Source: an uncultured Acidobacteriota bacterium (lineage in GTDB: Bacteria > Acidobacteriota > Terriglobia > Terriglobales > Acidobacteriaceae). From it: a stretch of 64,000 bases of DNA. Below, one piece after another: positions 9,427 to 17,489 of this stretch (positions are counted from its first letter, which is position 1; the number at the start of each line of letters is the position of its first letter). The position numbers were made by a program, and so were the translations under genes. The notes beneath the pieces are model-generated. The model was not told where the DNA came from. It worked only from the letters and a program-made list of their open reading frames with translations, and did not search any database. The stretch is from contig CAILAC010000002.1 of NCBI GenBank assembly GCA_903832055.1, positions 372,001 through 436,000 of the forward strand, in the 5' to 3' direction.

Positions 9427-11988
9427 CTACTCTGTTCGTAACGCCTGCATCGGTTCAATCGAGGCCGCCCGCCGCGCCGGAATCGCTCCCGCAGCCACCG
9501 CGCACAAGGCCAGCACCCCCGCCGCGCCGCCCAGCGAAGCCGCGTCATACGCACTTACCCCATACAACTGGCTCGCGATGAAGTGCCCAACCAGCATCGC
9601 CGTTGGAATCCCAAGCAGCAGCCCGATTGCCAGTTGCACTACCACCCCGCGCAGCACCAGTTCCAGCACCTGCTTCCGCGTCGCACCCAGCGCCATCCGA
9701 ATCCCAATCTCACTCGTCCGCCGCGCCACAAAGTACGACGTCACGCCATACAAACCCACTGAAGCCACCACCAGCGCCAATATCCCAAACAGCCCGGTCA
9801 GCCGCGCAATCAATCGGTCCTGGTTGAAATTCCCCGCCACCTGCGCATCCAATGACCGCAAATCGCCCACCGTCAGATTCGGATCAATCTCCGCCAGCGT
9901 CCGTCGAATCAGCGACTCCACATCCTGCTGCGGCCCGTTGAAGCGAAGAATCATCGAGTTGATAAACATCGACTGCACCTCGCCCCCGATAATCGGCGGC
10001 TCCTTGTACGCCGTCAGGTACTGCGTCAGCGGGCGCATGAACAACGGCCGCGTCGCGTCGCGCGGATTGTTCATCTTGAAATCCTTGAAGACTCCCACAA
10101 TCTCAAATGAACTCGAATACTGCGGCAGATCGATGCCAAAGCGCTTGCCCACCGGGTCTTCTTTCGGAAAAAAGCGCTTCACAAACGCCTCGTTCACCAC
10201 CGCTACGAGCGGCGAAGTCGCCGTATCCTGCTCGGTAAACTCGCGCCCCCGCACCATCGGCACCCCGATGGTCGCCAGGTAATGCGCGCTCACCCGGTCC
10301 CACGACGATCCGCAATGACTGTTCGGCCCCGGCGCAGGAAACCCTTGCTGGATCACGCACTCGCCCCAGTTATTCCCCTCCAGCGGCGAATACAACGCCA
10401 TCCCAACTCCGCTGACCCCCGGCAACGCCGAGAAGCGCGAATCCAACTCGCGGTACAGCGCCGGCAACTTCTCCAGCGTGTATCCCGCGCCGGCCGGATC
10501 CAGATGAAGCACGTAGCGGTTGCTCGTCGCAATGCCAAAATCCATGTGCTCCAGGTTCGCCAGCGACTTGCTCATCAGCGCCGCACTTACCAGCAGCACC
10601 AGCGACAACACCGCCTGCACAATCACCAGCACTTTCTGCGGCAGCGAAGAACGATCCCGCGCCGACCGCCCCGAACCGCCGCTTCCCCGCAGCGCCTCCG
10701 CAGGCTGAGCATGCGAGGTAAGCCACGCAGGCGCAATCCCAAACAGCACACCCGTCACCATTGACACCAGGAACGCAAATCCCAGCACCGGCAGCGAAGG
10801 CCGCCCATCAATCGGCATGCTCCGCGCATCTGGAAATGCCAGCGACAAAATCATGTGCGAACCCGCATACGCCACCGCCAGGCTCGCAACCCCGCCAATG
10901 AAGCTCAGCAGCACGCTCTCCGTAATCGTCTGGAGAATCAGCCGGCCACGCCCCGCCCCCAGCGCCATCCGTATCGAAATCTCAGACCGCCGCGCCGTAC
11001 CCCTCGCCAGCAGCAGATTCGCGATATTTGCGCAGGCAATCAGCAGCACCACCGCCGAAAGCCCCATCAGCATCCGCAGCCCCGTCCCCGTCTCCTGCTG
11101 CAGATTTTGAATGCCTCCGCCACCCGGCACAATCACGACATGCTGCTTGGGAATCTCGCCACTTCCGCCATTGTCCGTGTACATCGGCCGCGTCCCCAGC
11201 CACTGCCGCAGCGCAATCGATAACTTCTCCTGCAGCCCAACGATGTTCGTTCCCGGCCTGGCCCTGCCTAACAGATACAGCCAGTTCGAATCCTGGTGAT
11301 GCAGTATCGTGCCCGGCCCCGCAATCAATGGCTCCGTTTGCAACGGCATCCAAATCGCCGGCGGACGATCAGAAATCCGGTCGCCGAAAAACCCTCGCGG
11401 CGCGATTCCGGCCACCGTAAATGTCTGCCCATTGATCGTCACCGTCGAGCCCACCAGCGTCCCATCGCCAGAGAACTCCGACTGCCACGCCTCATAGCTC
11501 AGCACCGCCACCGGGGCCGCCGCAGGCGTATCATCGCTCTCCGCCAGCATCCGCCCCATCAACGGACCAACGCCCAGCGCAGTAAAGTAATTCCCCGTCA
11601 CATATTCAGCGCGCATCGATTTAGAAATCGCGTTGCCCCGGCGCACCGCATAGCTGTTCTGCCCGCTCTGCATCGCTGCCAGTTGCTCAAACTCCGGCGC
11701 AGAGTTCTTCAGGTGCTGAAACAGGTCATACGAGAACAGGTCAAAGTCGCCATCCTCGTTCATGAATCCGCCGTTCACACAGCAATCGTCCCGGTCCCCC
11801 ACCCGGTACAGTTGCCCAGGATCTTTCACAGGCAACGACTTCAGCAGAATCCCCTGCACCAGCGTAAAAATCGCCGCGTTCGCCCCAATGCCAAGCGCCA
11901 GCGTAATCACCGCCGTCATCGTGAACCCCGGCGACTTCACCAACTGGCGCAGAGAATATCGAATGTCCTGGAGCAATGTGCCTGTCAT
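9427..11988 (-). CDS. ADOP-type ABC permease (duplicated MacB/FtsX domains), second copy
   Basis: 853 residues with the same two-fold organisation as the neighbouring permease: LALGIGANAAIF near the N-terminus, a MacB core, FtsX helices around LLIACANIANLLLARG with RRSEISIRMALGAGR, and a C-terminal half with TSEIGIRMALGATR and IPARRAASIEPMQALRTE. The two permeases are diverged across their periplasmic domains, so this is an old duplication rather than a recent repeat. A GGAGG lies eight bases upstream of the ATG at 11988. The stop is 12 bp before the next permease start, so the two are almost certainly co-transcribed and may form a heterodimer (inference). Confidence 0.9.
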   Translation of the reverse strand: MTGTLLQDIRYSLRQLVKSPGFTMTAVITLALGIGANAAIFTLVQGILLKSLPVKDPGQLYRVGDRDDCCVNGGFMNEDGDFDLFSYDLFQHLKNSAPEFEQLAAMQSGQNSYAVRRGNAISKSMRAEYVTGNYFTALGVGPLMGRMLAESDDTPAAAPVAVLSYEAWQSEFSGDGTLVGSTVTINGQTFTVAGIAPRGFFGDRISDRPPAIWMPLQTEPLIAGPGTILHHQDSNWLYLLGRARPGTNIVGLQEKLSIALRQWLGTRPMYTDNGGSGEIPKQHVVIVPGGGGIQNLQQETGTGLRMLMGLSAVVLLIACANIANLLLARGTARRSEISIRMALGAGRGRLILQTITESVLLSFIGGVASLAVAYAGSHMILSLAFPDARSMPIDGRPSLPVLGFAFLVSMVTGVLFGIAPAWLTSHAQPAEALRGSGGSGRSARDRSSLPQKVLVIVQAVLSLVLLVSAALMSKSLANLEHMDFGIATSNRYVLHLDPAGAGYTLEKLPALYRELDSRFSALPGVSGVGMALYSPLEGNNWGECVIQQGFPAPGPNSHCGSSWDRVSAHYLATIGVPMVRGREFTEQDTATSPLVAVVNEAFVKRFFPKEDPVGKRFGIDLPQYSSSFEIVGVFKDFKMNNPRDATRPLFMRPLTQYLTAYKEPPIIGGEVQSMFINSMILRFNGPQQDVESLIRRTLAEIDPNLTVGDLRSLDAQVAGNFNQDRLIARLTGLFGILALVVASVGLYGVTSYFVARRTSEIGIRMALGATRKQVLELVLRGVVVQLAIGLLLGIPTAMLVGHFIASQLYGVSAYDAASLGGAAGVLALCAVAAGAIPARRAASIEPMQALRTE

Positions 11989-12027
11989 GATTTGAACCTC
12001 CGGCTAACCCCTGCACTTACGGCCCAC

Positions 12028-12738
12028 CTATACCTCAGCCAGCAACTGCGTCATCTCACCCTCGGCCACTACCTTGCCGTCAAACAGGTGAATCTGCCGC
12101 TCCGCATGCGCCGCAAACCTCGGATCATGCGTCACCATGCAGATCGTCGAGCCCTCCGCATGCAGCTCCTGCAAGAGCTTCATCACCGCTTCACCGTTCT
12201 TTGAATCAAGGTTGCCCGTCGGCTCGTCCGCCAGCAGAATCGACGGCGAACCAGCCAGCGCCCGCGCCACCGCCTCCCGCTGCTGCTGTCCGCCCGAGAG
12301 CTGCGCCGGATAGTGCCGCATCCGGTGCGCCATATTCACCCGCTCCAGCGCCTCCTGCACCTTCTTCTTCCGCTCCGACGCTGGCATGCCACTGCGATAC
12401 GTCAGCGGCAGCTCCACATTCTCCGCCACCGTAAGATCACCAATCAGGTTGAAGCTCTGAAAGATAAAACCAATCTCCTGGTTGCGAATCCGCGACCTGT
12501 CCGAAAAATTCAGATTGGCAACCTCTTTCCCATTCAGCGTGTAACGCCCACTGGTCGGCGTGTCCAGCAGCCCCACAATCGACAGCAGTGTTGACTTGCC
12601 GCAGCCCGAAGGGCCGCTCATCGCCACATACTCGCCGCGGCCAATCGTCAAATGAACGCCCGACAGCGCGTGCGTCTCGATCTCATCGGTGTAAAACACC
12701 TTCGTCAACTGCTCAATCTCAATGATGTTCTGGCTCAC
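12028..12738 (-). CDS. ABC transporter ATP-binding protein, MacB/LolD type, second copy
   Basis: 236 residues from a GTG start at 12738, which has GAGGAG six bases upstream. The frame is open further upstream to 12861, but that extension runs through repeated intergenic DNA and is not typical of the family. Visible motifs are Walker A GPSGCGKST, Q-loop (FIFQSFNLIGDLTVAENV), signature LSGGQQQREAVARAL, Walker B ILLADEPTGNLDS and switch His (MVTHDPRFA). It powers an FtsX-fold permease, most likely the one encoded 39 bp downstream. It is only moderately similar to the ATPase at 6157, which argues against a recent duplication. Confidence 0.92.
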   Translation of the reverse strand: MSQNIIEIEQLTKVFYTDEIETHALSGVHLTIGRGEYVAMSGPSGCGKSTLLSIVGLLDTPTSGRYTLNGKEVANLNFSDRSRIRNQEIGFIFQSFNLIGDLTVAENVELPLTYRSGMPASERKKKVQEALERVNMAHRMRHYPAQLSGGQQQREAVARALAGSPSILLADEPTGNLDSKNGEAVMKLLQELHAEGSTICMVTHDPRFAAHAERQIHLFDGKVVAEGEMTQLLAEV

Positions 12739-12794
12739 CTTGTTCTCCTCAACTAGTCTCTTCGTGCAAACACCGTTAACTAAATCCGAATCCC

Positions 12795-12942
12795 GCGGCC
12801 TTGAAGGATACGCACTCCTCCAACTACAAAAAGCGGCCTCGAAGAATACGCGCTCCTCCAACGAGTGAAAGCGGCCTTGAAGGATACGCGCCCCTCCAAC
12901 GAGTGAAAGCGGCCTTGAAGGGTACGGGCTTCAGCCCGTACA
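12795..12942. repeat. 38-bp tandem repeat, four degenerate units, running into a REP palindrome
   Basis: Units begin with GCGGCC at 12795, 12833, 12871 and 12909, an exact 38-bp period. Each unit contains a form of TTGAAGGATACGCGCTCCTCC and then AACGAGTGAAA. The fourth unit switches after GAAGGGTACG into the palindrome described in the next entry. The array lies between the adaptor and ATPase genes of the export locus and has no spacers, so it is not a CRISPR. It probably grew by slippage or unequal exchange of the left flank of the palindromic element. Confidence 0.85.
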
Positions 12943-12981
12943 TCAGACCACCCAACAAATGAGGGCTTTAGCCCCTGAGGG
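12915..12981. repeat. Dispersed palindromic element, copy 1 (REP-like, two hairpins)
   Basis: GTACGGGCTTCAGCCCGTAC (12922-12941) is a perfect 20-bp palindrome. After 21 bases comes GGGCTTTAGCCC (12963-12974) followed by CTGAGGG. The same two-hairpin arrangement recurs at 23151 and, in a diverged form, at 61510. In transcripts of the export locus it would form two adjacent stem-loops between hlyD-like and ATPase genes and could affect relative expression (inference). Confidence 0.8.
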
Positions 12982-12989
12982 CAGCATCC

Positions 12990-14249
12990 TCATTCCAGCC
13001 GTATCTTTTCTGAAGCATCCCACCGGCTCATATCGCTCAAAATCACCGTATCCCCAGCCTGCAACCCGTCCATCACTTGAATACTGTTCACCGAAGCGCG
13101 CCCCACCTTCACCGGCACCCGCACCGCCGTCTTCCCGTCCGCGCTCACCTTGAACAGGCTGATCGTGCTGTTCTCATTTCCAAATGCCGGCCGCCCAACA
13201 AACAGCACATCCGTCATCCGGTCCAGATCAATCGTCCCGTCCACACTCAGGTCAGGCCGCGCGCCCTGCGGCAAGGCCCCTGCCAGCTCTACGTCAACCG
13301 TGACCGTTCCGTTCTGTACTGCCGGATCAATCCGCATCACCCGGCCCGCAACCACGCCGTTATGCGTATCCACCTCGGCCGGCTGCCCAATCTGAATATC
13401 CCTCGCCTGCGTCTCGGCAATCTTCAAACTCGCCTTCAACTGGTCCGGCTGCACCACCTTCGCCAGCGTCGTCCCCGGAGCCACATGCTCGCCCACCTGG
13501 TGCGGCAAATCCACCAGCACACCGCTGATTCCCGCCCGCACACTCAACGCGTCCAGTTGCTTCTGCTTCAGGCCCAGCAGCGCCTGCGCCTGCTCCACCT
13601 TCGCCTGCTGCACCGCAATCTGCGTTTCAATGGCTTTCTCATTCAGCGTCAGCCGCTGCTTTTCCAGGTCGTTGCGCGTCTTCAGGTCATCCGACTTGCC
13701 CTTGGAAGCCGAATACGTCAGCCCGCTGATCACCCCCAGGTCATACAGCGACTTGTCGGTCTGCGCCTGCAACCTCGCCTGTGTATCGTCCGCGCTCACC
13801 GTCGAAGCGGCCGCCTTCTGCGTCATCAGATCGCTCTGCAGCTTGGCCCGCGTATTGGTCAGCTCCGCCGCCGCGCCCTTCAGCTGCAACTGGGCGTCCA
13901 GCAGCTCCTGCTGCACCTTGGGGTCGGCCAACTCCATGATCAGAGATTGCGGCTCCACCTTCGCCCCCGGCAGCACCAGAATCCGCACCACCGTCGCCTC
14001 CGTCTCCGCCGGAATCAGCCGGATCTTGTCCTCCCGCGGCACCAGTGTCCCCGGCCCGCGCACCTGCCGCAGCATCGGCCCCCGCTTCACCGTGTCCGAG
14101 TAAATCGTCGCGCGATCCACCCCCGGAGCAGCCGGCTTCAGCCGCACCACAAACACTACCGCCGCCGCCACTACCACCAGCGCCACCGCCGCCACAACGA
14201 TCTGCTGGCGCCGCTTCTTTTTCTTGATGTCAGGTCGAGAAATATCCAT
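12990..14249 (-). CDS. HlyD/MacA-type periplasmic adaptor protein
   Basis: About 419 residues with one N-terminal membrane anchor (about 18-38) preceded by the strongly basic KKKKRRQQ, then the first half of a barrel-sandwich (lipoyl-like) domain, a long coiled-coil hairpin (about 110-230, with LLDAQLQLKGAAAELTNTRA), the second lipoyl half (LSVRAGISGVLVDLPHQVGE) and beta-barrel and membrane-proximal domains. Such adaptors bridge an inner membrane ABC transporter to a TolC channel. The ATG at 14249 is preferred; a GTG lies one codon upstream. It is the first gene of the export locus; 251 bp of repeated DNA separate it from the next gene. Confidence 0.9.
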   Translation of the reverse strand: MDISRPDIKKKKRRQQIVVAAVALVVVAAAVVFVVRLKPAAPGVDRATIYSDTVKRGPMLRQVRGPGTLVPREDKIRLIPAETEATVVRILVLPGAKVEPQSLIMELADPKVQQELLDAQLQLKGAAAELTNTRAKLQSDLMTQKAAASTVSADDTQARLQAQTDKSLYDLGVISGLTYSASKGKSDDLKTRNDLEKQRLTLNEKAIETQIAVQQAKVEQAQALLGLKQKQLDALSVRAGISGVLVDLPHQVGEHVAPGTTLAKVVQPDQLKASLKIAETQARDIQIGQPAEVDTHNGVVAGRVMRIDPAVQNGTVTVDVELAGALPQGARPDLSVDGTIDLDRMTDVLFVGRPAFGNENSTISLFKVSADGKTAVRVPVKVGRASVNSIQVMDGLQAGDTVILSDMSRWDASEKIRLE

Positions 14250-14264
14250 CACGCCACCAGTAGT

Positions 14265-14282
14265 TGCACTCCAGTGGCCAAA
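14265..14282 (-). promoter_or_regulatory. Candidate sigma-54 promoter of the export locus
   Basis: On the minus strand TTGGCCACTGGAGTGCA has GG and GC separated by exactly ten bases, the -24/-12 spacing of sigma-54 promoters, but it departs from the consensus at several positions. Predicted transcription would begin near 14254, only about five bases before the ATG at 14249, which is uncomfortably short. The presence of a sigma-54 activator gene in the operon and two upstream palindromes supports the call; the short leader weighs against it. Confidence 0.3.
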
Positions 14283-14330
14283 TAATCCAATTTAGAATCA
14301 ACAACTTGCAGCCGCCGTGTGAACAGCAAA

Positions 14331-14366
14331 TGTCCGCTCACGGATTCAACTGTCCAAAAACGGACA
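14331..14366. promoter_or_regulatory. Tandem TGTCC-N6-GGACA palindromes, candidate enhancer for the NtrC-type regulator
   Basis: TGTCCAAAAACGGACA (14351-14366) is a TGTCC-N6-GGACA inverted repeat. A weaker copy, TGTCCGCTCACGGATT, lies at 14331-14346, so centres are 20 bp apart, about two helical turns. They sit about 84 and 104 bp upstream of the predicted start of transcription, the usual range for activators of the NtrC class, which bind such sites with Fis-type helix-turn-helix domains. Assignment to the regulator at 2792 is inference. Confidence 0.5.
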
Positions 14367-14380
14367 GGATTCCGGAATCC

Positions 14381-15442
14381 CTACGGCTCATCCCGATAAA
14401 TTCCCACCGACGCCTTCCCACCCTCCGCCAGCCGCGCCCGAAACATCCCCGGCGTATTAAAGCTCCACGCCATCTGCCCATCCGGAGCAAGCGCAATCAC
14501 CCCGCCATCCCCATGCAGCCCCACCAGCTGCTTCTGCACCACCTCATCCACCGCCGCCTGCAACGGCATCCCCTTGTATTCGACCAGCGCACAAATCGTC
14601 CGCGCCACCGTCAGGCGAATGAAAAACTCCCCCACCCCCGTCCCCGAAACCGCGCACGACTGGTTCGCAGCATACGTTCCCGCCCCAATCACCGGCGTAT
14701 CGCCCACCCGGTTCCAGCGCTTCCCCGTCGTCCCGCCCGTCGAAGTTCCCGCCGCCACATTCCCCGCCCGGTCCAACGCCACGACCCCCACCGTACCGAA
14801 CTTGTGATTCTCCGGCGTTTCAAAAAGCGCAATCGGCACTCCCGCCGCCGCAGGCACCCCCGCCGGCCGCGCCGGCACAGGCTGTCCCTGCTTCTTCAAC
14901 TCTTCCACCAGTTGCTGCCACCGCCGCTCCCTAAAAAACCAGCTTGGCGGCATCTGCTCCAGGTGCTGCTCCGCCGCAAAAGCATCCGCCCCTGCACCCA
15001 CCAGAAACACGTGCGGCGACTTCTCCATCACCGCCCGCGCCAGCGCAATCGGGTGCCGCGTCCGCTGAACGTCAGCCACCGCCCCCGCCGCCAGCGTTCG
15101 CCCATCCATCACCGCCGCGTCCATCTGGTTCGTTCCATCCGCCGCAAACACCGCCCCCCGCCCCGCGTTGAACAGCGGATTGTCCTCCAGCAGCTGAATC
15201 GCCGCCTGCACTGCATCCAAAGACGCACCGCCGGAATCCAGCACCTTCGCCGCAGCATCCAGCGCCGCCTGCAAGCCAGCGCGGTACTGCTTCTCCGCCT
15301 CCGGTGTCATCGAAGACCGCTCAATCACCCCCGCCCCGCCATGCAGCACCACAGCCCACTTATGCGGAGCAGCCACCGGAGCCTGCCCCCTCGCCGAAAC
15401 CAATCCCATTCCCATCACCAGCCCAACCAGCCAAATACGCAT
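14381..15442 (-). CDS. Secreted isoaspartyl peptidase / L-asparaginase (Ntn-hydrolase, type 2)
   Basis: About 353 residues. The signal peptide MRIWLVGLVMGMGLVSARGQ directs it to the periplasm or beyond. The precursor has WAVVLHGGAGVIERSSM near the N-terminus, the SLDAVQAAIQLLEDNPLFNAGRG block and the autocleavage site before the threonine in FGTVGVVALDRAGNVAAGTS, followed by TGGTTGKRWNRVGDTPVIGAG, all hallmarks of the IaaA/AspG family. Autocleavage gives alpha and beta subunits and the new N-terminal Thr is the nucleophile. It hydrolyses beta-aspartyl dipeptides and asparagine. The ATG at 15442 has GAGG about six bases upstream; a start at 15466 would spoil the signal peptide. Confidence 0.9.
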   Translation of the reverse strand: MRIWLVGLVMGMGLVSARGQAPVAAPHKWAVVLHGGAGVIERSSMTPEAEKQYRAGLQAALDAAAKVLDSGGASLDAVQAAIQLLEDNPLFNAGRGAVFAADGTNQMDAAVMDGRTLAAGAVADVQRTRHPIALARAVMEKSPHVFLVGAGADAFAAEQHLEQMPPSWFFRERRWQQLVEELKKQGQPVPARPAGVPAAAGVPIALFETPENHKFGTVGVVALDRAGNVAAGTSTGGTTGKRWNRVGDTPVIGAGTYAANQSCAVSGTGVGEFFIRLTVARTICALVEYKGMPLQAAVDEVVQKQLVGLHGDGGVIALAPDGQMAWSFNTPGMFRARLAEGGKASVGIYRDEP

Positions 15443-15493
15443 CACAACCTCACGAACCACGAACAACTAACAACTAACCAAGAACCACGGGCT

Positions 15494-15528
15494 ATTCCCT
15501 ATTCCCTATTCCCGATTCCCGATTCCCT
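15494..15528. repeat. 7-bp tandem repeat (ATTCCCT/ATTCCCG, five copies)
   Basis: Five uninterrupted heptamers, three ending in T and two in G, run across the stop codon of the amidohydrolase gene (stop at 15506-15508). Because seven is not a multiple of three, gain or loss of a unit would change the last residues of that protein (currently ending GIGNRE). The adjacent DNA (15452-15490) is also simple-sequence-like, with repeated AACAACTAAC and GAACCACG. Confidence 0.85.
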
Positions 15529-16801
15529 GACCCTTGTAAACCACCCCATCCTTCATCACAAAACCAACCCGCTTCACCGCCGAAATATCTTTCAGCGGAT
15601 CCCCCTCCACCGCAATCACATCCGCCAGAAACCCCGCCTTCAGCTCGCCAATCTGCCCTTCCCAATCCAGCAGCCGCGCCCCATTGATCAGGTCCGCCCG
15701 CAGCACCTCCGCCGGGCTCATCCCATACTCCACCATCAGCTCCAGCTCCCGCGCCTGCGTCCCATGCGGAAACGGCCCCACATCCGAGCCCACCGCCATC
15801 GGCACCCCCGCCGCCAGTTGTTTTTTGAACTCCGCCACGTGCAGCTTTTGCATCGAGTCGTCCCAATCCCCCACCGATGGGTCCGCATGCTTGCCAAAAT
15901 ACTCCACAATCGCAAACGTCGGCACCGCGTAAATCTGCTTTTCCTTCATCAACCGCATCGTCTCGTCGCTCAGCTGGTCCGCATGGTCGATTGAAGCAAC
16001 CCCGGCCTCCGCCGCAAACAGCGCCCCCGGCTCCCCCGTGCAGTGCACTCCCACCCGCGTACCCTGTCGCGCAGCTTCCTTCACAGCGACGGCAAGCTCC
16101 TCCTCCGTGTACTGATACGGCGTCGTAAACTTCCCGTCCCGCATCCGGTCCTTGCCCGTCTCGTAGATCTTGATGAAGTCCGCCCCCTCCTTCAACTGCT
16201 GCCGAATCACCGTCACCAGTTCCCCCGCACTGTTCGCATAATCCGCGTTCGAGGGCACATGCGAGGCCGGGTTATACGCAATCGCATCCTCATGCCCGCC
16301 CAGAATGCTGATCGCATTCCCGCTCATCCGCATCCGCGGCCCCGGAATCAGCCCCGTATCAATCGCCCGCCGCACCGCCGTATCCGCCGACCCCGCGCCC
16401 TCCGTGCCCATATCGCGCTCGGCCGTGTACCCGGCCATCAGGTCATCCTTCGCCGCCTGCTCCGCCAAAATCGTTCGCCAAGGCACAGACTCTTGAATCG
16501 TCTGCAAATCCTCCGCCCCCGGATGCAGAAACAGGTGCACATGCGCATCAATCAACCCCGGCATCAGCGTTGTCTCACCTAGTTCCAGCACCGTCGCCCC
16601 GGCCGGATGCGTCACCTGAGCACCAGCCTCCACAATCCGGTTCCCCCGCACCAAAACCTCACCCGGAGAAACCAGCTTGCCCGCAGCCACGTCCAGCAGA
16701 TGCGCCGCATGCAGCACCACAGTTTTCTCCGCAGCCACCAGCGAAGCTGGCACCAAAACCACAAAAAAGAGAGCCATCAAACCCAGACCAGTCCGATTCA
16801 T
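15506..16801 (-). CDS. Secreted amidohydrolase (Xaa-Pro dipeptidase / imidazolonepropionase-like)
   Basis: About 431 residues from the ATG at 16801, which has a G-rich ribosome site and yields a clean signal peptide (LGLMALFFVVLVPASLVAA). The metal-dependent amidohydrolase barrel shows the HVHLF pair after GLIDA, HCTGE, the HADQ histidine and the catalytic Asp in AVGSDVGPFPHG, followed by NGARLLDWEGQIGELKAGFLADVIAV. It is paralogous to the gene at 41294. Family members act on C-terminal prolyl or other dipeptides and on cyclic amides; the exact substrate cannot be told. Its C-terminus lies in a heptamer repeat. The upstream extension of the frame to 17062 lacks a signal and is rejected. Confidence 0.85.
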   Translation of the reverse strand: MNRTGLGLMALFFVVLVPASLVAAEKTVVLHAAHLLDVAAGKLVSPGEVLVRGNRIVEAGAQVTHPAGATVLELGETTLMPGLIDAHVHLFLHPGAEDLQTIQESVPWRTILAEQAAKDDLMAGYTAERDMGTEGAGSADTAVRRAIDTGLIPGPRMRMSGNAISILGGHEDAIAYNPASHVPSNADYANSAGELVTVIRQQLKEGADFIKIYETGKDRMRDGKFTTPYQYTEEELAVAVKEAARQGTRVGVHCTGEPGALFAAEAGVASIDHADQLSDETMRLMKEKQIYAVPTFAIVEYFGKHADPSVGDWDDSMQKLHVAEFKKQLAAGVPMAVGSDVGPFPHGTQARELELMVEYGMSPAEVLRADLINGARLLDWEGQIGELKAGFLADVIAVEGDPLKDISAVKRVGFVMKDGVVYKGQGIGNRE

Positions 16802-16924
16802 GCCCCCGATACTAGCACGCACCTTCCCTACCCGCGACACTCCCTGCAAGCCATATTCAACTGTCCGGATTGTGAGTCGAAATCGGTCACGGCGATAAAA
16901 TAGGGCGATGAAGGGCTTCCACCC

Positions 16925-17344
16925 ATGATCTTCGTAAGTCTGACCCGCCTGCGCATTCGCTCTTGGCTCTACCTGCCACCCTTTGCTTTCCATGCCATCC
17001 GAGCAAATCGGCAGATCAAGCAGGCGCCGGGCTTTCTCTCCGGCAAGCTCCTGCCGGATCAAAACTTCACTTTCTGGACCATGACCTCCTGGACCGACCA
17101 GGAAAGCATGCGCCTGTACATGACTTCAGGAGCCCACAAGGCAGCCATGCCACATCTGATGCGCTGGTGCGACGAGGCCTCCGTTGCCCACTGGCAGCAA
17201 GACGAAACCACCCTGCCATCCTGGCAGGAAGCCGACCTGCGCATGCGAGAGACCGGCCGCGTCTCCAAGGTCAACAACCCCAGTCCCAACCACGCCAGCC
17301 TCACCTACAAAAAACCGCGAACAACCGGCGGAGGAGCCATCTGA
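16925..17344 (+). CDS. DUF3291 / antibiotic-monooxygenase-like small protein
   Basis: 139 residues. It begins MIFVSLTRLRIRSWLYLPPF and continues with APGFLSGKLLPDQNFTFWTMTSWTDQESM and MPHLMRWCDEASVAHW, the pattern of DUF3291, a ferredoxin-like dimeric alpha-beta barrel fold related to Abm monooxygenases. The family has no firm function. The start overlaps the stop of a possible six-codon leader peptide (MKGFHP, 16908-16928) in an ATGA, and GATAAAAT at 16893-16900 could be a -10 box. The gene is divergent from the amidohydrolase and shares a 123-bp promoter region with it. Confidence 0.75.
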   Translation: MIFVSLTRLRIRSWLYLPPFAFHAIRANRQIKQAPGFLSGKLLPDQNFTFWTMTSWTDQESMRLYMTSGAHKAAMPHLMRWCDEASVAHWQQDETTLPSWQEADLRMRETGRVSKVNNPSPNHASLTYKKPRTTGGGAI

Positions 17345-17489
17345 AACTCGATCCATGCGCCCTCTTCCCCCGTCCTCGCCATCGCCGGTCCGATAAGGTT
17401 GGGATTCCAGGCCACTGCAGAACCGTTGTATTCATTCCTCGTGCAGAGGTCTGTCGTAACATCGTTGCGAAGACAAAATTGAGGCGACC

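Noticed and set aside
12739-12861. N-terminal extension of the second ABC ATPase
   Set aside because: It translates the repeat region; the GTG at 12738 has a strong ribosome site and matches family length.
12795-12942. CRISPR array
   Set aside because: 38-bp units are directly head to tail without spacers.
13077-15994. Long plus-strand frames opposite the HlyD-type gene (13077-14285) and opposite the isoaspartyl peptidase and amidohydrolase (14264-15994)
   Set aside because: Arg-, His- and Pro-rich shadows of recognised minus-strand genes.
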